NCBI RefSeq assembly: GCF_034047335.1
Contig: NZ_CP139137.1
Span: 434,001 to 498,000, forward strand
From: Chryseobacterium sp. JJR-5R
Lineage (GTDB): Bacteria > Bacteroidota > Bacteroidia > Flavobacteriales > Weeksellaceae
DNA: 64,000 nt
Reading direction: 5' to 3'
A program made the position numbers and the translations under genes. Shown in pieces: positions 1 through 9,081 of the stretch. The notes below the pieces were generated by a model, which was not told the DNA's origin, searched no databases, and was given only the letters and a program-made list of their open reading frames with translations. Positions within the stretch are counted from its first letter, which is position 1. Every line of letters starts with the position of its first letter.

Positions 1-164
1 CTTACGGTGTAAAAGTAGCAGACGTTAATACAATGATTTATGCTCCGAAGGTTTCTTCGAAATACACTAAAAAAGGTCTTCAGGTTGGAAAGACAAACAA
101 ATTGAAAAAAGCGGTAATTAAACTTGTTGAAGGTGATGTTATCGATATTTTTGCTGTAAATTAA
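1..164 (+). CDS. rplW: 50S ribosomal protein L23, C-terminal part
   Basis: Only the last 53 codons are in the window, read in frame from base 3 to the TAA at 162-164. The translated end, with VGKTNKLKKAVIKLVEGD and a closing VIDIFAVN, fits the C-terminal strand of L23, which sits at the polypeptide exit tunnel and docks trigger factor and SRP. It lies 22 bases before rplB, the usual S10-operon order. The family is assigned from this fragment plus position. Confidence 0.9.
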   Translation, partial: YGVKVADVNTMIYAPKVSSKYTKKGLQVGKTNKLKKAVIKLVEGDVIDIFAVN

Positions 165-186
165 TTATTAATTATAAATAATAGTA

Positions 187-1008
187 ATGTCTGTTAGAAA
201 ATTAAAACCTATCACCCCGGGACAGAGATTCAGAGTTGTTAACAATTTTGAGGAAATTACTACCAACAAACCAGAGAAGTCTCTGACCGTTGGTATTAGT
301 AAGTCAGGTGGACGTAACCAAACTGGTAAAATGACCATGCGTTACACCGGCGGTGGACACAAAAAGAAATACAGGATTATCGACTTCAAAAGAAACAAAG
401 CAGATGTCGAAGCAACGGTAAAAACTGTAGAATATGATCCAAACAGAACTGCATTTATCGCTTTATTAGAATATGCTGACGGAGAGAAGAGATATATCAT
501 CGCTCCGAACGGTATTAAAGTAGATCAGAAAGTAGTTTCAGGAGAAAGCGTGGAGCCTAACGTAGGAAACGCAATGAAATTGAAAAACATTCCATTGGGT
601 ACTGTAATTTCTTGTGTTGAAATGAAGCCTGGTCAGGGTGCCATTCTAGCAAGAAGTGCGGGTTCTTCGGCTCAGCTGACTTCAAGAGACGGAAAATATG
701 CGATTATCAAGTTGCCTTCAGGGGAATCCAGAATGATTCTTACAGAATGTATGGCAATGATTGGTTCAGTTTCTAATTCAGACCATCAGTTAACGGTATC
801 AGGTAAGGCTGGTAGAAGCAGATGGTTGGGAAGAAGACCAAGAACAAGACCGGTAGTAATGAACCCTGTAGATCACCCGATGGGTGGTGGTGAAGGACGT
901 TCTTCCGGAGGTCACCCAAGATCTAGAAACGGTATGCCTGCTAAAGGGTATAAAACCAGAAAGAAAAACAAAGCGTCTAACCGTCATATCATATCTAAAA
1001 GAAAATAA
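187..1008 (+). CDS. rplB: 50S ribosomal protein L2
   Basis: Full-length L2 (273 aa), a primary 23S rRNA binder near the peptidyl-transferase centre. The N-terminal RNA-binding OB-type part and the C-terminal SH3-like part are both present. The signature [14 protein letters not shown] starts at residue 225; E. coli has HPH where this protein has HPM, a substitution outside the core Asp-His-Pro. The basic tail ends in KRK. Only 2 bases separate its stop from rpsS, so the two are surely co-transcribed. Confidence 0.98.
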   Translation: MSVRKLKPITPGQRFRVVNNFEEITTNKPEKSLTVGISKSGGRNQTGKMTMRYTGGGHKKKYRIIDFKRNKADVEATVKTVEYDPNRTAFIALLEYADGEKRYIIAPNGIKVDQKVVSGESVEPNVGNAMKLKNIPLGTVISCVEMKPGQGAILARSAGSSAQLTSRDGKYAIIKLPSGESRMILTECMAMIGSVSNSDHQLTVSGKAGRSRWLGRRPRTRPVVMNPVDHPMGGGEGRSSGGHPRSRNGMPAKGYKTRKKNKASNRHIISKRK

Positions 1009-1010
1009 TT

Positions 1011-1289
1011 ATGGCAAGATCACTTAAAAAAGGACCATTCATCGCATATACTTTAGATAAGAAGGTTCAGGCAAACATAGAGTCTGGTAAGAAGACAGTT
1101 ATCAAAACTTGGTCTAGAGCGTCTATGATCTCTCCGGACTTCGTAGGACAGACTATTGCTGTACACAACGGGAAATCTTTTATCCCGGTTTACGTTACAG
1201 AAAACATGGTAGGTCACAAGTTAGGAGAATTTTCTCCAACAAGATCTTTCAGGGGTCATGGTGGTAACAAAAATAAAGGTAGCAGATAA
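1011..1289 (+). CDS. rpsS: 30S ribosomal protein S19
   Basis: 92-residue S19, which pairs with S13 in the head of the small subunit near the A-site tRNA. It begins [10 protein letters not shown], the typical N-terminus, and carries the family signature with [16 protein letters not shown] near residues 68-83. Two-base gaps to rplB and rplV place it inside the S10 operon with likely translational coupling. Confidence 0.98.
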   Translation: MARSLKKGPFIAYTLDKKVQANIESGKKTVIKTWSRASMISPDFVGQTIAVHNGKSFIPVYVTENMVGHKLGEFSPTRSFRGHGGNKNKGSR

Positions 1290-1291
1290 TC

Positions 1292-1690
1292 ATGGGATCA
1301 AGAAAAAGAGAAAGTGCATTAGCACGCAAATTAACAAATCAGGATGTAGTAAAAGCATTACATAATGATTGCCCGTCTTCTCCGAGAAAAATGAGATTGG
1401 TAGCTGATATCATCAGAGGGGTAGAAGTAGACAAAGCTTTATATATTCTAAAATATTCTAAGAAAGACGCCTCTAACAAGTTAGAGAAAGTCTTACTTTC
1501 AGCAATGGCCAATTGGCAGGCAAAAAACGAAGGTGCTGATATCGAAGAGGCAAACCTTATCGTTAAAGAAATTTTTGTAGACAGTGCAAGACAATTGAAG
1601 AGACTGAGACCGGCTCCGCAGGGTAGAGGGTACAGAATCAGAAAGAGATCAAACCACATTACGCTAATCTTAGGTACAAAAGAAAATTAA
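1292..1690 (+). CDS. rplV: 50S ribosomal protein L22
   Basis: L22 of 132 residues; its beta-hairpin lines the nascent-chain tunnel. The central motif [14 protein letters not shown] and the C-terminal [15 protein letters not shown] stretch (the RAxxRAxRIxKRxSHI signature of the family) are visible. The N-terminus is about 15 residues longer than E. coli L22 ([15 protein letters not shown]), but the start is fixed by the 2-base gap to rpsS. An 8-base gap leads to rpsC. Confidence 0.97.
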   Translation: MGSRKRESALARKLTNQDVVKALHNDCPSSPRKMRLVADIIRGVEVDKALYILKYSKKDASNKLEKVLLSAMANWQAKNEGADIEEANLIVKEIFVDSARQLKRLRPAPQGRGYRIRKRSNHITLILGTKEN

Positions 1691-1698
1691 TTCAAGGT

Positions 1699-2469
1699 AT
1701 GGGACAGAAGACAAATCCAATTGGTAACAGATTAGGTATCATCAGAGGATGGGATTCTAACTGGTTTGGTGGTAAAAACTACGGTGACAGAATCGCTGAA
1801 GATTACAAAATCAGAAGATACCTTGAAGCTAGATTATCTAAAGGCGGTATTTCAAGAATTTATATTGAAAGAACATTAAAGTTAGTTACAGTTACAATTA
1901 CTACAGCCAGACCGGGATTAATCATCGGTAAAGGAGGTCAGGAAGTTGATAAACTGAAAGAAGAGTTGAAGAAATTGACTAAAAAGGATATTCAGATCAA
2001 CATCTTCGAAATCAAAAGACCTGAGCTTGATGCAGTATTGGTTGCAGACAGCATTGCAAAGCAGATCGAAAACAGAATCTCTTACAGAAGAGCTGTGAAG
2101 ATGGCTATCGCAGGTACAATGAGAATGGGTGCTGAAGGTATCAAAGTTCAGATCTCTGGTAGATTGAACGGTGCTGAAATGGCAAGAAGCGAATCTTTCA
2201 AAGACGGAAGAATCCCTTTGTCTACTTTCAGGGCTGATATTGATTATCACATCGGTGAGGCATTAACTCAGTACGGAAAGCTAGGTGTTAAAGTTTGGAT
2301 CATGAAAGGTGAAGTTTACGGTAAAAGGGAACTTTCTCCTCTAGTGGGACAACAGAAAAAAGGAGGTCCTTCAGGAGACAGAGACAGAAGAGATAACAGA
2401 GGAGGAGGCGACAGAAGAGACAACAGAGGACCTAGAAAAAACAATAACAATAATAACAATAATAATTAA
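1699..2469 (+). CDS. rpsC: 30S ribosomal protein S3 with Asn-rich tail
   Basis: S3 forms the mRNA entry site with S4 and S5. The KH domain shows [14 protein letters not shown] near residues 73-86, and the C-terminal domain ends with [16 protein letters not shown]. After about residue 215 there is a lineage-specific tail: [17 protein letters not shown] repeats followed by nine Asn codons just before the stop. The tail is low complexity and likely disordered. The next gene follows after an unusually long 97-base junction rich in short repeats. Confidence 0.97.
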   Translation: MGQKTNPIGNRLGIIRGWDSNWFGGKNYGDRIAEDYKIRRYLEARLSKGGISRIYIERTLKLVTVTITTARPGLIIGKGGQEVDKLKEELKKLTKKDIQINIFEIKRPELDAVLVADSIAKQIENRISYRRAVKMAIAGTMRMGAEGIKVQISGRLNGAEMARSESFKDGRIPLSTFRADIDYHIGEALTQYGKLGVKVWIMKGEVYGKRELSPLVGQQKKGGPSGDRDRRDNRGGGDRRDNRGPRKNNNNNNNNN

Positions 2470-2560
2470 AAATTTTAGATAGAAATTTTGAATTTTAAAT
2501 TACCGTTACTTTTTTAAAATAAGAAAAATCTAAAATCTAAAATCTAAAATCTAAAATTTA
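2470..2560 (+). repeat. AAAATCT tandem repeat with inverted partner in rpsC-rplP junction
   Basis: The junction opens with AAATTTTAGAT (2470-2480). It closes with about four copies of the heptamer AAAATCT from 2525, ending in ATCTAAAATTT (2549-2559), the exact reverse complement of the opening. In RNA the two ends could pair over a 68-base loop. Neither protein-coding nor promoter signals are clear inside. The design resembles the intergenic repeats at 48978-49048 and around the gene at 32805-33176. Function is unknown. Confidence 0.7.
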
Positions 2561-2566
2561 GAAATT

Positions 2567-2992
2567 ATGTTACAACCAAAAAGAACCAAATTCCGTAGAG
2601 TTCATAAGATGAAGATGAAGGGGAGTGCCCAGAGAGGCAGTCAACTTGCTTATGGAACTTTCGGGATCAAGGCGACAGAAGGTGCTTGGATCACTGCGAG
2701 ACAAATTGAAGCTGCGCGTATTGCTGCAACAAGATATATGAAGAGAGAAGGTCAGCTATGGATCAAAATCTTCCCGGATAAGCCAATTACCAAGAAGCCA
2801 GCCGAAGTAAGGATGGGTAAAGGTAAAGGTGCCGTGGAATATTGGGTAGCTGTAGTAAAGCCGGGTAAAATTATGTTTGAAATCGGAGGCGTGCCTTACG
2901 AGATCGCAAAGGAAGCCCTAAGGCTTGCTGCACAGAAACTGCCGGTAGTTACCAGATTCATCGTTGCTAACGATTTTGTTAAACCCCTTTAA
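2567..2992 (+). CDS. rplP: 50S ribosomal protein L16
   Basis: L16 (141 aa) contacts the A-site tRNA elbow and is a late assembly protein. The start [14 protein letters not shown] and the motifs [20 protein letters not shown] (residues 42-61) and [18 protein letters not shown] are textbook L16. It directly precedes rpmC. Because of the 97-base junction upstream it could have an extra regulatory or processing point, but no promoter can be shown. Confidence 0.98.
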   Translation: MLQPKRTKFRRVHKMKMKGSAQRGSQLAYGTFGIKATEGAWITARQIEAARIAATRYMKREGQLWIKIFPDKPITKKPAEVRMGKGKGAVEYWVAVVKPGKIMFEIGGVPYEIAKEALRLAAQKLPVVTRFIVANDFVKPL

Positions 2993-3004
2993 TCTTTGTA
3001 TACA

Positions 3005-3190
3005 ATGAAAAAAGCTGATATTAAAAATTTAAGCGCGGGTGATCTTAAAGCTCAACTCACTGAAGCAAAAGCTCAATATTCAAAATTGAAATTGGCACAT
3101 GCAATCAGCCCAGTTGAAAACCCGATCCAAATCAAAGATTTGAGAAAAACAATCGCTAGACTAAATACTGAGTTAACTAACAAACAATAA
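3005..3190 (+). CDS. rpmC: 50S ribosomal protein L29
   Basis: 61-residue L29, a two-helix coiled hairpin near the tunnel exit. Start chosen at ATG 3005 (MKKADIKNLS); an in-frame TTG at 2996 would add three residues but lies 3 bases after the rplP stop and is not needed. The family signature NPIQIKDLRKTIARLNTEL lies toward the C-terminus. Gaps of 12 bases on both sides keep it in the operon. Confidence 0.96.
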   Translation: MKKADIKNLSAGDLKAQLTEAKAQYSKLKLAHAISPVENPIQIKDLRKTIARLNTELTNKQ

Positions 3191-3202
3191 TTTCATTTTA
3201 CA

Positions 3203-3457
3203 ATGGATAGAAATTTAAGAAAAGAAAGAATCGGAGTGGTTTCCAGCAATAAAATGGAAAAAACTATTGTTGTTAGCGAAACTACCAGAGTAAAGCACCC
3301 GATGTACGGTAAATTCGTTTTGAAAACGAAAAAATATACTGCACATGACGAAAACAACGAATGCACAGAGGGCGATACAGTTCTGATCCAGGAAACGAGA
3401 CCGATGAGCAAGAGCAAGAGATGGAGATTAGTAAGAATCATTGAAAAAGCTAAGTAA
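3203..3457 (+). CDS. rpsQ: 30S ribosomal protein S17
   Basis: 84-residue OB-fold S17, a primary 16S rRNA binder. Diagnostic segments are [16 protein letters not shown] at the N-terminus, [21 protein letters not shown] in the middle and the [20 protein letters not shown] end. It is followed after 2 bases by rplN. Confidence 0.98.
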   Translation: MDRNLRKERIGVVSSNKMEKTIVVSETTRVKHPMYGKFVLKTKKYTAHDENNECTEGDTVLIQETRPMSKSKRWRLVRIIEKAK

Positions 3458-3459
3458 TA

Positions 3460-3828
3460 ATGTTACAAACAGAATCAAGATTAAAAGTTGCTGATAACAC
3501 AGGTGCTAAAGAAGTATTGGTTATCAGAGTTCTGGGAGGAACCAGAAGAAGATATGCTTCAGTTGGTGATAAAATCGTTGTTACTATCAAAGATTCCACA
3601 CCATCAGGAAATGCAAAGAAAGGTCAGGTATCTAAAGCTGTCGTAGTAAGAACTAAAAAAGCGGTAAGGAGAAAAGATGGTTCATACATCAAATTCGAAG
3701 ACAACGCTTGTGTATTGCTTAACGCAGCAGGAGAAATGAGAGGAACCCGTGTTTTCGGACCGGTTGCCCGTGAGTTGAGAGACAGAGAATATATGAAAAT
3801 CATTTCATTAGCTCCTGAAGTACTTTAA
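3460..3828 (+). CDS. rplN: 50S ribosomal protein L14
   Basis: 122-residue L14, a bridge protein at the subunit interface. It begins [18 protein letters not shown] and contains the conserved [20 protein letters not shown] and [13 protein letters not shown] segments. Length matches the bacterial family exactly. The two-base gap after rpsQ suggests coupling. Confidence 0.98.
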   Translation: MLQTESRLKVADNTGAKEVLVIRVLGGTRRRYASVGDKIVVTIKDSTPSGNAKKGQVSKAVVVRTKKAVRRKDGSYIKFEDNACVLLNAAGEMRGTRVFGPVARELRDREYMKIISLAPEVL

Positions 3829-3846
3829 TATTTAAAATTCAAAAAA

Positions 3847-4173
3847 ATGTCAAAGTTAAAAATAAAAAGAGGAGATAACGTAATCATTACCACAGGTAAA
3901 AAAGATATCAAAGGTAAAACGGGTGAAGTTATTGAAGTGATCAAAAAAGAAGGAAAAGACCCGAGAGTTATTGTAGCAGGACTTAACATCGTTAAAAAAC
4001 ACGTTAAGCCTTCCGCTTCAAACCCTCAAGGAGGAATTACTGAAAAAGAAGCTTCTATTCATATCTCAAACATAGCTTTAGTGGGTAAAGACGGTAAAGC
4101 AATCAAAGTAGGTTACAAAACCGAAGGAGATAAGAAAGTAAGAATCGATAAAAAAACGGGTGAAACTTTATAA
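3847..4173 (+). CDS. rplX: 50S ribosomal protein L24
   Basis: L24 (108 aa) starts 50S assembly and lies near the tunnel exit. The KOW motif is seen in KIKRGDNVIITTGKKDIKGK (residues 4-23), followed by GLNIVKKHVKPS and the basic tail KVRIDKKTGETL. It sits between rplN and rplE with gaps of 18 and 13 bases. Confidence 0.97.
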   Translation: MSKLKIKRGDNVIITTGKKDIKGKTGEVIEVIKKEGKDPRVIVAGLNIVKKHVKPSASNPQGGITEKEASIHISNIALVGKDGKAIKVGYKTEGDKKVRIDKKTGETL

Positions 4174-4186
4174 TTTTAAATAACAC

Positions 4187-4738
4187 ATGGAATATATAGC
4201 AAGACCCAAGAAAGCATATAAAGAAACAATTGTTCCTGCAATGATGGAAGAATTTGGGTACAAGTCGGTAATGCAGGTGCCTAAATTGCAAAAAATCATC
4301 CTTTCCCAAGGATTAGGTGATGCCACTGCAGACAAAAAGATCATTGATTATGCTGTTGAAGAGCTTACCAATATCACCGGCCAAAAGGCTGTTGGTACCA
4401 TCTCTAAGAAAGATGAGGCTGCCTTCAAATTGAGAAAAGGAATGCCGGTAGGAGCTAAAGTTACTTTAAGAGCACATAAAATGTATGAGTTCTTGGACCG
4501 ATTAACTTCTTCTGCATTGCCGCGTATCAGAGATTTCTCTGGAATCAAAGCTGACGGTTTTGACGGTAGAGGTAACTACAACTTAGGAATTACTGAGCAA
4601 ATCATTTTCCCTGAGATCGTTATCGATAAAGTGAAAAAAATCCAGGGGATGGACATCACTTTCGTTACGACTGCTAAAACAGATAAAGAAGCGAAAGCAT
4701 TATTAACTCACTTCGGTTTACCATTCAAAAAGAATTAA
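4187..4738 (+). CDS. rplE: 50S ribosomal protein L5
   Basis: 183-residue L5 of the 5S RNP. Seen: [18 protein letters not shown], the zone [15 protein letters not shown] near residue 84, [10 protein letters not shown], and a C-terminus with [13 protein letters not shown] and LLTHFGLPF. The order rplX-rplE-rpsN is canonical for the spc operon; the gap to rpsN is 3 bases. Confidence 0.98.
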   Translation: MEYIARPKKAYKETIVPAMMEEFGYKSVMQVPKLQKIILSQGLGDATADKKIIDYAVEELTNITGQKAVGTISKKDEAAFKLRKGMPVGAKVTLRAHKMYEFLDRLTSSALPRIRDFSGIKADGFDGRGNYNLGITEQIIFPEIVIDKVKKIQGMDITFVTTAKTDKEAKALLTHFGLPFKKN

Positions 4739-4741
4739 GAA

Positions 4742-5011
4742 ATGGCTAAAGAATCAATGAAAGCGCGTGAGCGCAAGAGAGAAGCACTGGTTGCTAAATA
4801 CGCTGACAAAAGAAAAGCTCTTAAAGAAGCAGGCGATTATGAAGGACTTCAGAAATTGCCGAAAAATGCTTCTCCTGTAAGATTGCACAACAGATGTAAA
4901 TTAACAGGAAGACCAAGAGGTTACATGAGAACGTTCGGAATTTCCAGAGTAACTTTCAGAGAAATGGCGAACAACGGTCTTATCCCGGGAGTTAAAAAAG
5001 CCAGCTGGTAA
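4742..5011 (+). CDS. rpsN: 30S ribosomal protein S14 (zinc-free type)
   Basis: 89-residue S14 of the longer class without the CxxC pairs of the short zinc-binding form: only one Cys is present, in [19 protein letters not shown]. It binds 16S rRNA in the head. The C-terminus ends GVKKASW, as in most long S14 proteins. A 150-base junction with a strong hairpin follows before rpsH, by far the longest in this operon. Confidence 0.97.
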   Translation: MAKESMKARERKREALVAKYADKRKALKEAGDYEGLQKLPKNASPVRLHNRCKLTGRPRGYMRTFGISRVTFREMANNGLIPGVKKASW

Positions 5012-5066
5012 TTTATTACTCATCAAAAAATCGGGACAATTAAGTTGTCTGGATACTAGAGATACA

Positions 5067-5104
5067 AAAATATCAGACTGAAGTTTTCTGAAGTCTGATA
5101 TTTT
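5067..5104 (+). terminator. Perfect 13-bp hairpin in rpsN-rpsH junction
   Basis: AAAATATCAGACT (5067-5079) and its exact complement AGTCTGATATTTT (5092-5104) enclose a 12-base loop and run into TTTTATTCTT. It has the shape of an intrinsic terminator, yet it lies inside an otherwise tightly packed ribosomal operon. A second small stem GACAA/TTGTC lies at 5035-5049. It could be an attenuator, a processing site or a barrier reducing rpsH-distal expression. Folding is visible; the role is inferred. Confidence 0.6.
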
Positions 5105-5161
5105 ATTCTTCAAGTCCTTACAATACTGATTGTTCTTTAACCAATAATTTATAAAAGAAAA

Positions 5162-5560
5162 ATGGTAACAGATCCAATTTCAGATTTCCTAACAAGAGTA
5201 AGGAACGCACAAAGCGCAGGCCACAAAGTGGTGGAAATTCCTGCATCGAAAATCAAAAAGGAGATTACTAAGATTTTATTTGATCAGGGGTATATCTTAA
5301 ACTTTAAGTTTGAAGATAGCGCTGTTCAGGGTACAATCAAAATCGCTTTAAAGTACGACAAGCAAACCAACAAACCGGCTATCAAGTCTATTCAGAGAGC
5401 TTCCAGGCCAGGTTTGAGACAGTACAAAGGTTCTACGGAACTTCCAAGAGTACTGAACGGTTTGGGTATTTCTATCATCTCTACTTCCAAAGGAGTAATG
5501 ACTGACAAGAAAGCTAGAGAAGAGAAAGTAGGCGGTGAAGTAATCTGCTATGTTTATTAA
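5162..5560 (+). CDS. rpsH: 30S ribosomal protein S8
   Basis: S8 (132 aa) binds the central 16S domain and in E. coli represses the spc operon post-transcriptionally. N-terminal TDPISDFLTRVRNAQSAGH and the C-terminal signature GLGISIISTSKGVMTDKKAR are clear. It is the first gene after the long hairpin-containing junction, which makes a self-regulatory RNA element there conceivable but unproven. Confidence 0.98.
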   Translation: MVTDPISDFLTRVRNAQSAGHKVVEIPASKIKKEITKILFDQGYILNFKFEDSAVQGTIKIALKYDKQTNKPAIKSIQRASRPGLRQYKGSTELPRVLNGLGISIISTSKGVMTDKKAREEKVGGEVICYVY

Positions 5561-5577
5561 TTTTTAATCACAGGAAA

Positions 5578-6123
5578 ATGTCAAGAATTGGTAAAGCAAT
5601 TATAACAATTCCAGCAGGAATTACCATCACTGAAAACAACGGTGTGGTAACGGCAAAAGGTCCAAAAGGAGAACTTTCCCAGGAGCTTACAGCAGGAATT
5701 ACTTTGGAACAGAATGATGGTATACTTACGGTAAACAGACCATCCGAGTCTAAACAACACAAAGCGCTTCACGGTTTATACAGAGCGTTAATCGCCAACA
5801 TGATCGTTGGTGTAAGTGAAGGTTTCGAAAAGAAACTGGAATTAGTAGGGGTAGGATACAGAGCATCACACACAGGTCAGAAACTTGAGTTGGCTTTAGG
5901 ATTCTCTCACGGTATCGTATTGGAGCTTCCTGAGGAAGTGAAAGTAGATACATTGACTGAAAAAGGTAAAAATCCAATTATTACTTTAACGTCTTATGAC
6001 AAGCAACTTCTTGGGATGGTAGCGGCGAAAATCCGTTCATTCAGAAAGCCTGAGCCGTACAAAGGAAAAGGTGTAAGATTCGTTGGGGAAATTGTTAGAC
6101 GTAAAGCTGGTAAATCTGCTTAA
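5578..6123 (+). CDS. rplF: 50S ribosomal protein L6
   Basis: 181-residue L6 with two repeated domains, near the factor-binding site. It begins MSRIGKAIITIPAG; the C-terminal repeat carries the signature KPEPYKGKGVRFVGE. The gaps to rpsH (17) and rplR (15) are typical of the spc operon. Confidence 0.98.
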   Translation: MSRIGKAIITIPAGITITENNGVVTAKGPKGELSQELTAGITLEQNDGILTVNRPSESKQHKALHGLYRALIANMIVGVSEGFEKKLELVGVGYRASHTGQKLELALGFSHGIVLELPEEVKVDTLTEKGKNPIITLTSYDKQLLGMVAAKIRSFRKPEPYKGKGVRFVGEIVRRKAGKSA

Positions 6124-6138
6124 TAAATTATAAGTATT

Positions 6139-6492
6139 ATGGCATTAAGTAAATTAGAAAAAAGAATAAGAATAAAAAGAAGAGTAAGAGGGAAAATCTC
6201 CGGATCTTCTGAATTGCCAAGATTATCTGTATATAAAAGTAATAAGGAAATTTACGCTCAGTTAATCGACGATAACAGTGGAAAGACTTTGGCTTCCGCT
6301 TCTTCCAGAGAGAAAGGAGTAGACGCTAACGGAACTAAAACTGATGTTTCTGCTGCTGTAGGCAAAGCTATTGCTGCCAAAGCCATTGCTGCAGGAATCG
6401 AAAATATAGTATTTGATAGAAACGGATTCGTATATCACGGAAGAGTGAAAGCTCTTGCTGACGGTGCGAGAGAAGGCGGACTTAAATTCTAA
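6139..6492 (+). CDS. rplR: 50S ribosomal protein L18
   Basis: 117-residue L18 of the 5S RNP, which with L5 anchors 5S rRNA. Basic N-terminus [17 protein letters not shown], then [20 protein letters not shown] and the terminal [20 protein letters not shown] motif. Gene order matches. Confidence 0.98.
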   Translation: MALSKLEKRIRIKRRVRGKISGSSELPRLSVYKSNKEIYAQLIDDNSGKTLASASSREKGVDANGTKTDVSAAVGKAIAAKAIAAGIENIVFDRNGFVYHGRVKALADGAREGGLKF

Positions 6493-6511
6493 TCATTAAA
6501 TTTCGGAAAAT

Positions 6512-7033
6512 ATGTTAGGACTAGATAATATAGAAAGAGTAAAACCGGGAGGATTGGAACTTAAAGATCGTCTCGTAGCTGTTAACAGAGTAACAAAAGT
6601 AACAAAAGGAGGTAGAGCTTTCGGATTTTCTGCAATTGTTGTAGTAGGAGACGAAGCGGGAACTATCGGTTTCGGTTTGGGTAAATCTAAGGAAGTTGCT
6701 TCTGCTATTGCCAAAGCAGTAGAAGATGCTAAGAAAAACTTAGTGAAAGTTCCTGTAATGAACCATACCATCCCTCACCAGACTTCTGCCAGATATGGTG
6801 GTGCAGATATCTTCTTGAGACCTGCATCTCATGGTACAGGGCTTATCGCCGGTGGTGCGGTAAGAGCGGTACTTGAATCTGCAGGCGTTCATGACATCCT
6901 TTCAAAATCCAAAGGATCTTCAAACCCTCACAATGTGGTAAAGGCAACTTTCAAAGCATTGTTAGACATCAGAAGACCGGAAGAAATTGCAAGAATGAGA
7001 GGAGTTTCTCTAACTAAAGTGTTTAACGGTTAA
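6512..7033 (+). CDS. rpsE: 30S ribosomal protein S5
   Basis: S5 (173 aa) guards decoding fidelity and mRNA entry. The double-stranded-RNA-binding fold shows [20 protein letters not shown] (residues 20-39) and [17 protein letters not shown]; the C-terminal domain has [19 protein letters not shown] 6512 is preferred because the [12 protein letters not shown]-terminal arm follows it directly. Confidence 0.98.
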   Translation: MLGLDNIERVKPGGLELKDRLVAVNRVTKVTKGGRAFGFSAIVVVGDEAGTIGFGLGKSKEVASAIAKAVEDAKKNLVKVPVMNHTIPHQTSARYGGADIFLRPASHGTGLIAGGAVRAVLESAGVHDILSKSKGSSNPHNVVKATFKALLDIRRPEEIARMRGVSLTKVFNG

Positions 7034-7043
7034 TCATAAAACA

Positions 7044-7220
7044 ATGGCAACAATTAAAGTAAAGCAAGTAAGAAGCGCTATTGGCAGAACAAAAACCCAA
7101 AAGAGAACGCTTGAAGCATTAGGATTAAAGAAACTTCACCAAGTTGTAGAGCACGAAGCAACTCCTTCTATCTTAGGAATGATCGCTGCAGTTAGTCATT
7201 TACTTGAAGTTCAAAAATAA
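7044..7220 (+). CDS. rpmD: 50S ribosomal protein L30
   Basis: A 58-codon ORF starting MATIKVKQVRSAIGRT, with LEALGLKKLHQVVEHEATPS, the hallmark of small bacterial L30. It begins 10 bases after rpsE and stops 19 bases before the rplO start, in the conserved rpsE-rpmD-rplO order. It is one of the shorter genes in the operon and easily missed. Confidence 0.97.
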   Translation: MATIKVKQVRSAIGRTKTQKRTLEALGLKKLHQVVEHEATPSILGMIAAVSHLLEVQK

Positions 7221-7239
7221 TTTTAAAACAAAAATTAAA

Positions 7240-7689
7240 ATGAATTTAAACAACATAAAACCTGCTGCAGGTTCTACATTCAATTCAAAAAGAATTGGTA
7301 GAGGACAGGGAACCGGAAAAGGAGGTACATCTACAAAAGGGCACAAAGGTCAGAAAGCAAGAGCCGGTTACTCTCAGAAAATCGGATTTGAAGGAGGTCA
7401 GATGCCTTTACAGAGAAGATTACCTAAATTCGGTTTCAAAAATGTAAACAGAAAAGAATACAGAGCGATCAACCTTGATGATATCCAGAACCTAATTGAT
7501 ACTAAATCTTTAACAGGAGATATTACAAAAGAAGTTTTGGTACAGAACGGTTTGGCTACCAAGAATGAAATAGTGAAAATTATGGGTAGAGGAGAATTGA
7601 AATCTGCGGTTTCAATTTCGGCTGACAAATTCACTAAATCTGCTGAAGAGCTTATTGCGAAAGCAGGTGGACAAGCAATTACCTTATAA
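7240..7689 (+). CDS. rplO: 50S ribosomal protein L15
   Basis: L15, a late 50S assembly protein. Start chosen at ATG 7240 (MNLNNIKPAAGS, giving 149 aa); the frame is open upstream to 7204, but that would overlap the end of rpmD. Glycine-rich RIGRGQGTGKGGTSTKGHKG and GFEGGQMPLQRRLPKFGF are diagnostic, and the C-terminus has IMGRGELKSAVSISADKF. Secretion gene secY follows after 9 bases. Confidence 0.97.
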   Translation: MNLNNIKPAAGSTFNSKRIGRGQGTGKGGTSTKGHKGQKARAGYSQKIGFEGGQMPLQRRLPKFGFKNVNRKEYRAINLDDIQNLIDTKSLTGDITKEVLVQNGLATKNEIVKIMGRGELKSAVSISADKFTKSAEELIAKAGGQAITL

Positions 7690-7698
7690 TAATAACTA

Positions 7699-9078
7699 AT
7701 GAAAGAATTTATACAAACACTCAAAAATATTTGGAGCCTTAAAGAATTACGGGATAAAATTATCTTCACTTTAGGGATTATTCTTGTGTATAGATTCGCA
7801 TCTTATATCTCACTGCCTGCAATTAACCTTGCAGAAGTGGGAGATCTCTTAGAGCATTATAAAAGTCAAGGCGGAAACAAGCAGGGAGCAGGTCTCCTTG
7901 GCTTGCTTTCGTCATTTACGGGAGGGGCTTTCAGCCATGCTTCCGTGATGGCGTTAGGAATCATGCCTTATATTTCTGCTTCTATTATTGTTCAGTTGAT
8001 GGGGATGGCAATTCCTTATCTTCAGAAACTTCAGAAAGATGGAGAGTCAGGTAGAAATACATTGAATCAGATTACAAGATGGTTAACAATCGGTGTTTGT
8101 CTCGTACAGGCGCCTTCTTATTTAACCTCTATTACTCAATTGTTTTTACCATATGCTCAGTTCCAGTCTGCATATTATGTAGAGCCGAATTCTATTATGT
8201 TCTGGCTGCCAAGTATTGTTATTTTGGTTGCCGGTTCAGTATTCGCAATGTGGTTAGGTGAGAAAATTACCGACAAAGGTATCGGGAACGGTATTTCCAT
8301 CCTTATTATGGTGGGGATCCTTTCAAGACTGCCTGAAGCATTCGTACAGGAAATGGCCGTGCAGAACGGAAAAGGAGGAATGGGATCGATCATGATCCTT
8401 ATTGAAGTAATCTTCTGGATGCTGGTGGTTCTTCTGGCGGTGGTATTATCCGTTGCCGTAAGAAAAATACCGATTCAGTATGTAAGCAGAGCTCAGGCAA
8501 GAGGAGGTGTCAACAGAAATCTTATGCAGGGAGCAAGACAGTGGATTCCATTGAAAGTGAATGCTGCCGGTGTAATGCCGATCATCTTTGCCCAGGCATT
8601 GATGTTCGTACCGGGATTATTAACGAAAGTAGATGAATCAAACACTTTTCTTGCCGGTTTCAAGAATGTTTTCAGCTGGCAGTACAACGTATTGTTTGCG
8701 CTGCTAATTATTATCTTCTCGTTTTTCTATACTGCAATTACCATTCCGGTAAACCAAATGGCTGATGATCTGAAGAGAAACGGAGGCCTGGTACCTAAGG
8801 TAAGACCGGGAAAAGAAACCGCTGATTATTTAGATGATATTTTATCAAAAATTACCTTGCCAGGTGCAATTTTTTTATCTATCTTTGCAGTCCTTCCGGC
8901 AATTGTGCATGGAAGCTTTGTTCAGACAGATGCGTTCGCCCTATTTTTCGGGGGAACATCACTATTGATTATGGTTGGAGTAATTTTAGATACGGTTCAA
9001 CAGATTAATACTTATCTGCTGAACCATCATTATGATGGCTTAATGCAGTCTAAATTATCAAGAACGACTGGATATTAA
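7699..9078 (+). CDS. secY: Preprotein translocase subunit SecY
   Basis: 459-residue integral membrane channel of the Sec translocon. About ten hydrophobic segments are visible, from FTLGIILVYRFASY near the N-terminus to FALFFGGTSLLIMVGVILDT near the end. Conserved landmarks: GIMPYISASIIVQL (family signature, around residue 95), GNGISILIMVGI and a cytoplasmic KRNGGLVPKVRPG loop. Slightly longer than E. coli SecY (443). It is translated within the spc operon between rplO and infA (3-base gap). Confidence 0.98.
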   Translation: MKEFIQTLKNIWSLKELRDKIIFTLGIILVYRFASYISLPAINLAEVGDLLEHYKSQGGNKQGAGLLGLLSSFTGGAFSHASVMALGIMPYISASIIVQLMGMAIPYLQKLQKDGESGRNTLNQITRWLTIGVCLVQAPSYLTSITQLFLPYAQFQSAYYVEPNSIMFWLPSIVILVAGSVFAMWLGEKITDKGIGNGISILIMVGILSRLPEAFVQEMAVQNGKGGMGSIMILIEVIFWMLVVLLAVVLSVAVRKIPIQYVSRAQARGGVNRNLMQGARQWIPLKVNAAGVMPIIFAQALMFVPGLLTKVDESNTFLAGFKNVFSWQYNVLFALLIIIFSFFYTAITIPVNQMADDLKRNGGLVPKVRPGKETADYLDDILSKITLPGAIFLSIFAVLPAIVHGSFVQTDAFALFFGGTSLLIMVGVILDTVQQINTYLLNHHYDGLMQSKLSRTTGY

Positions 9079-9081
9079 TTT

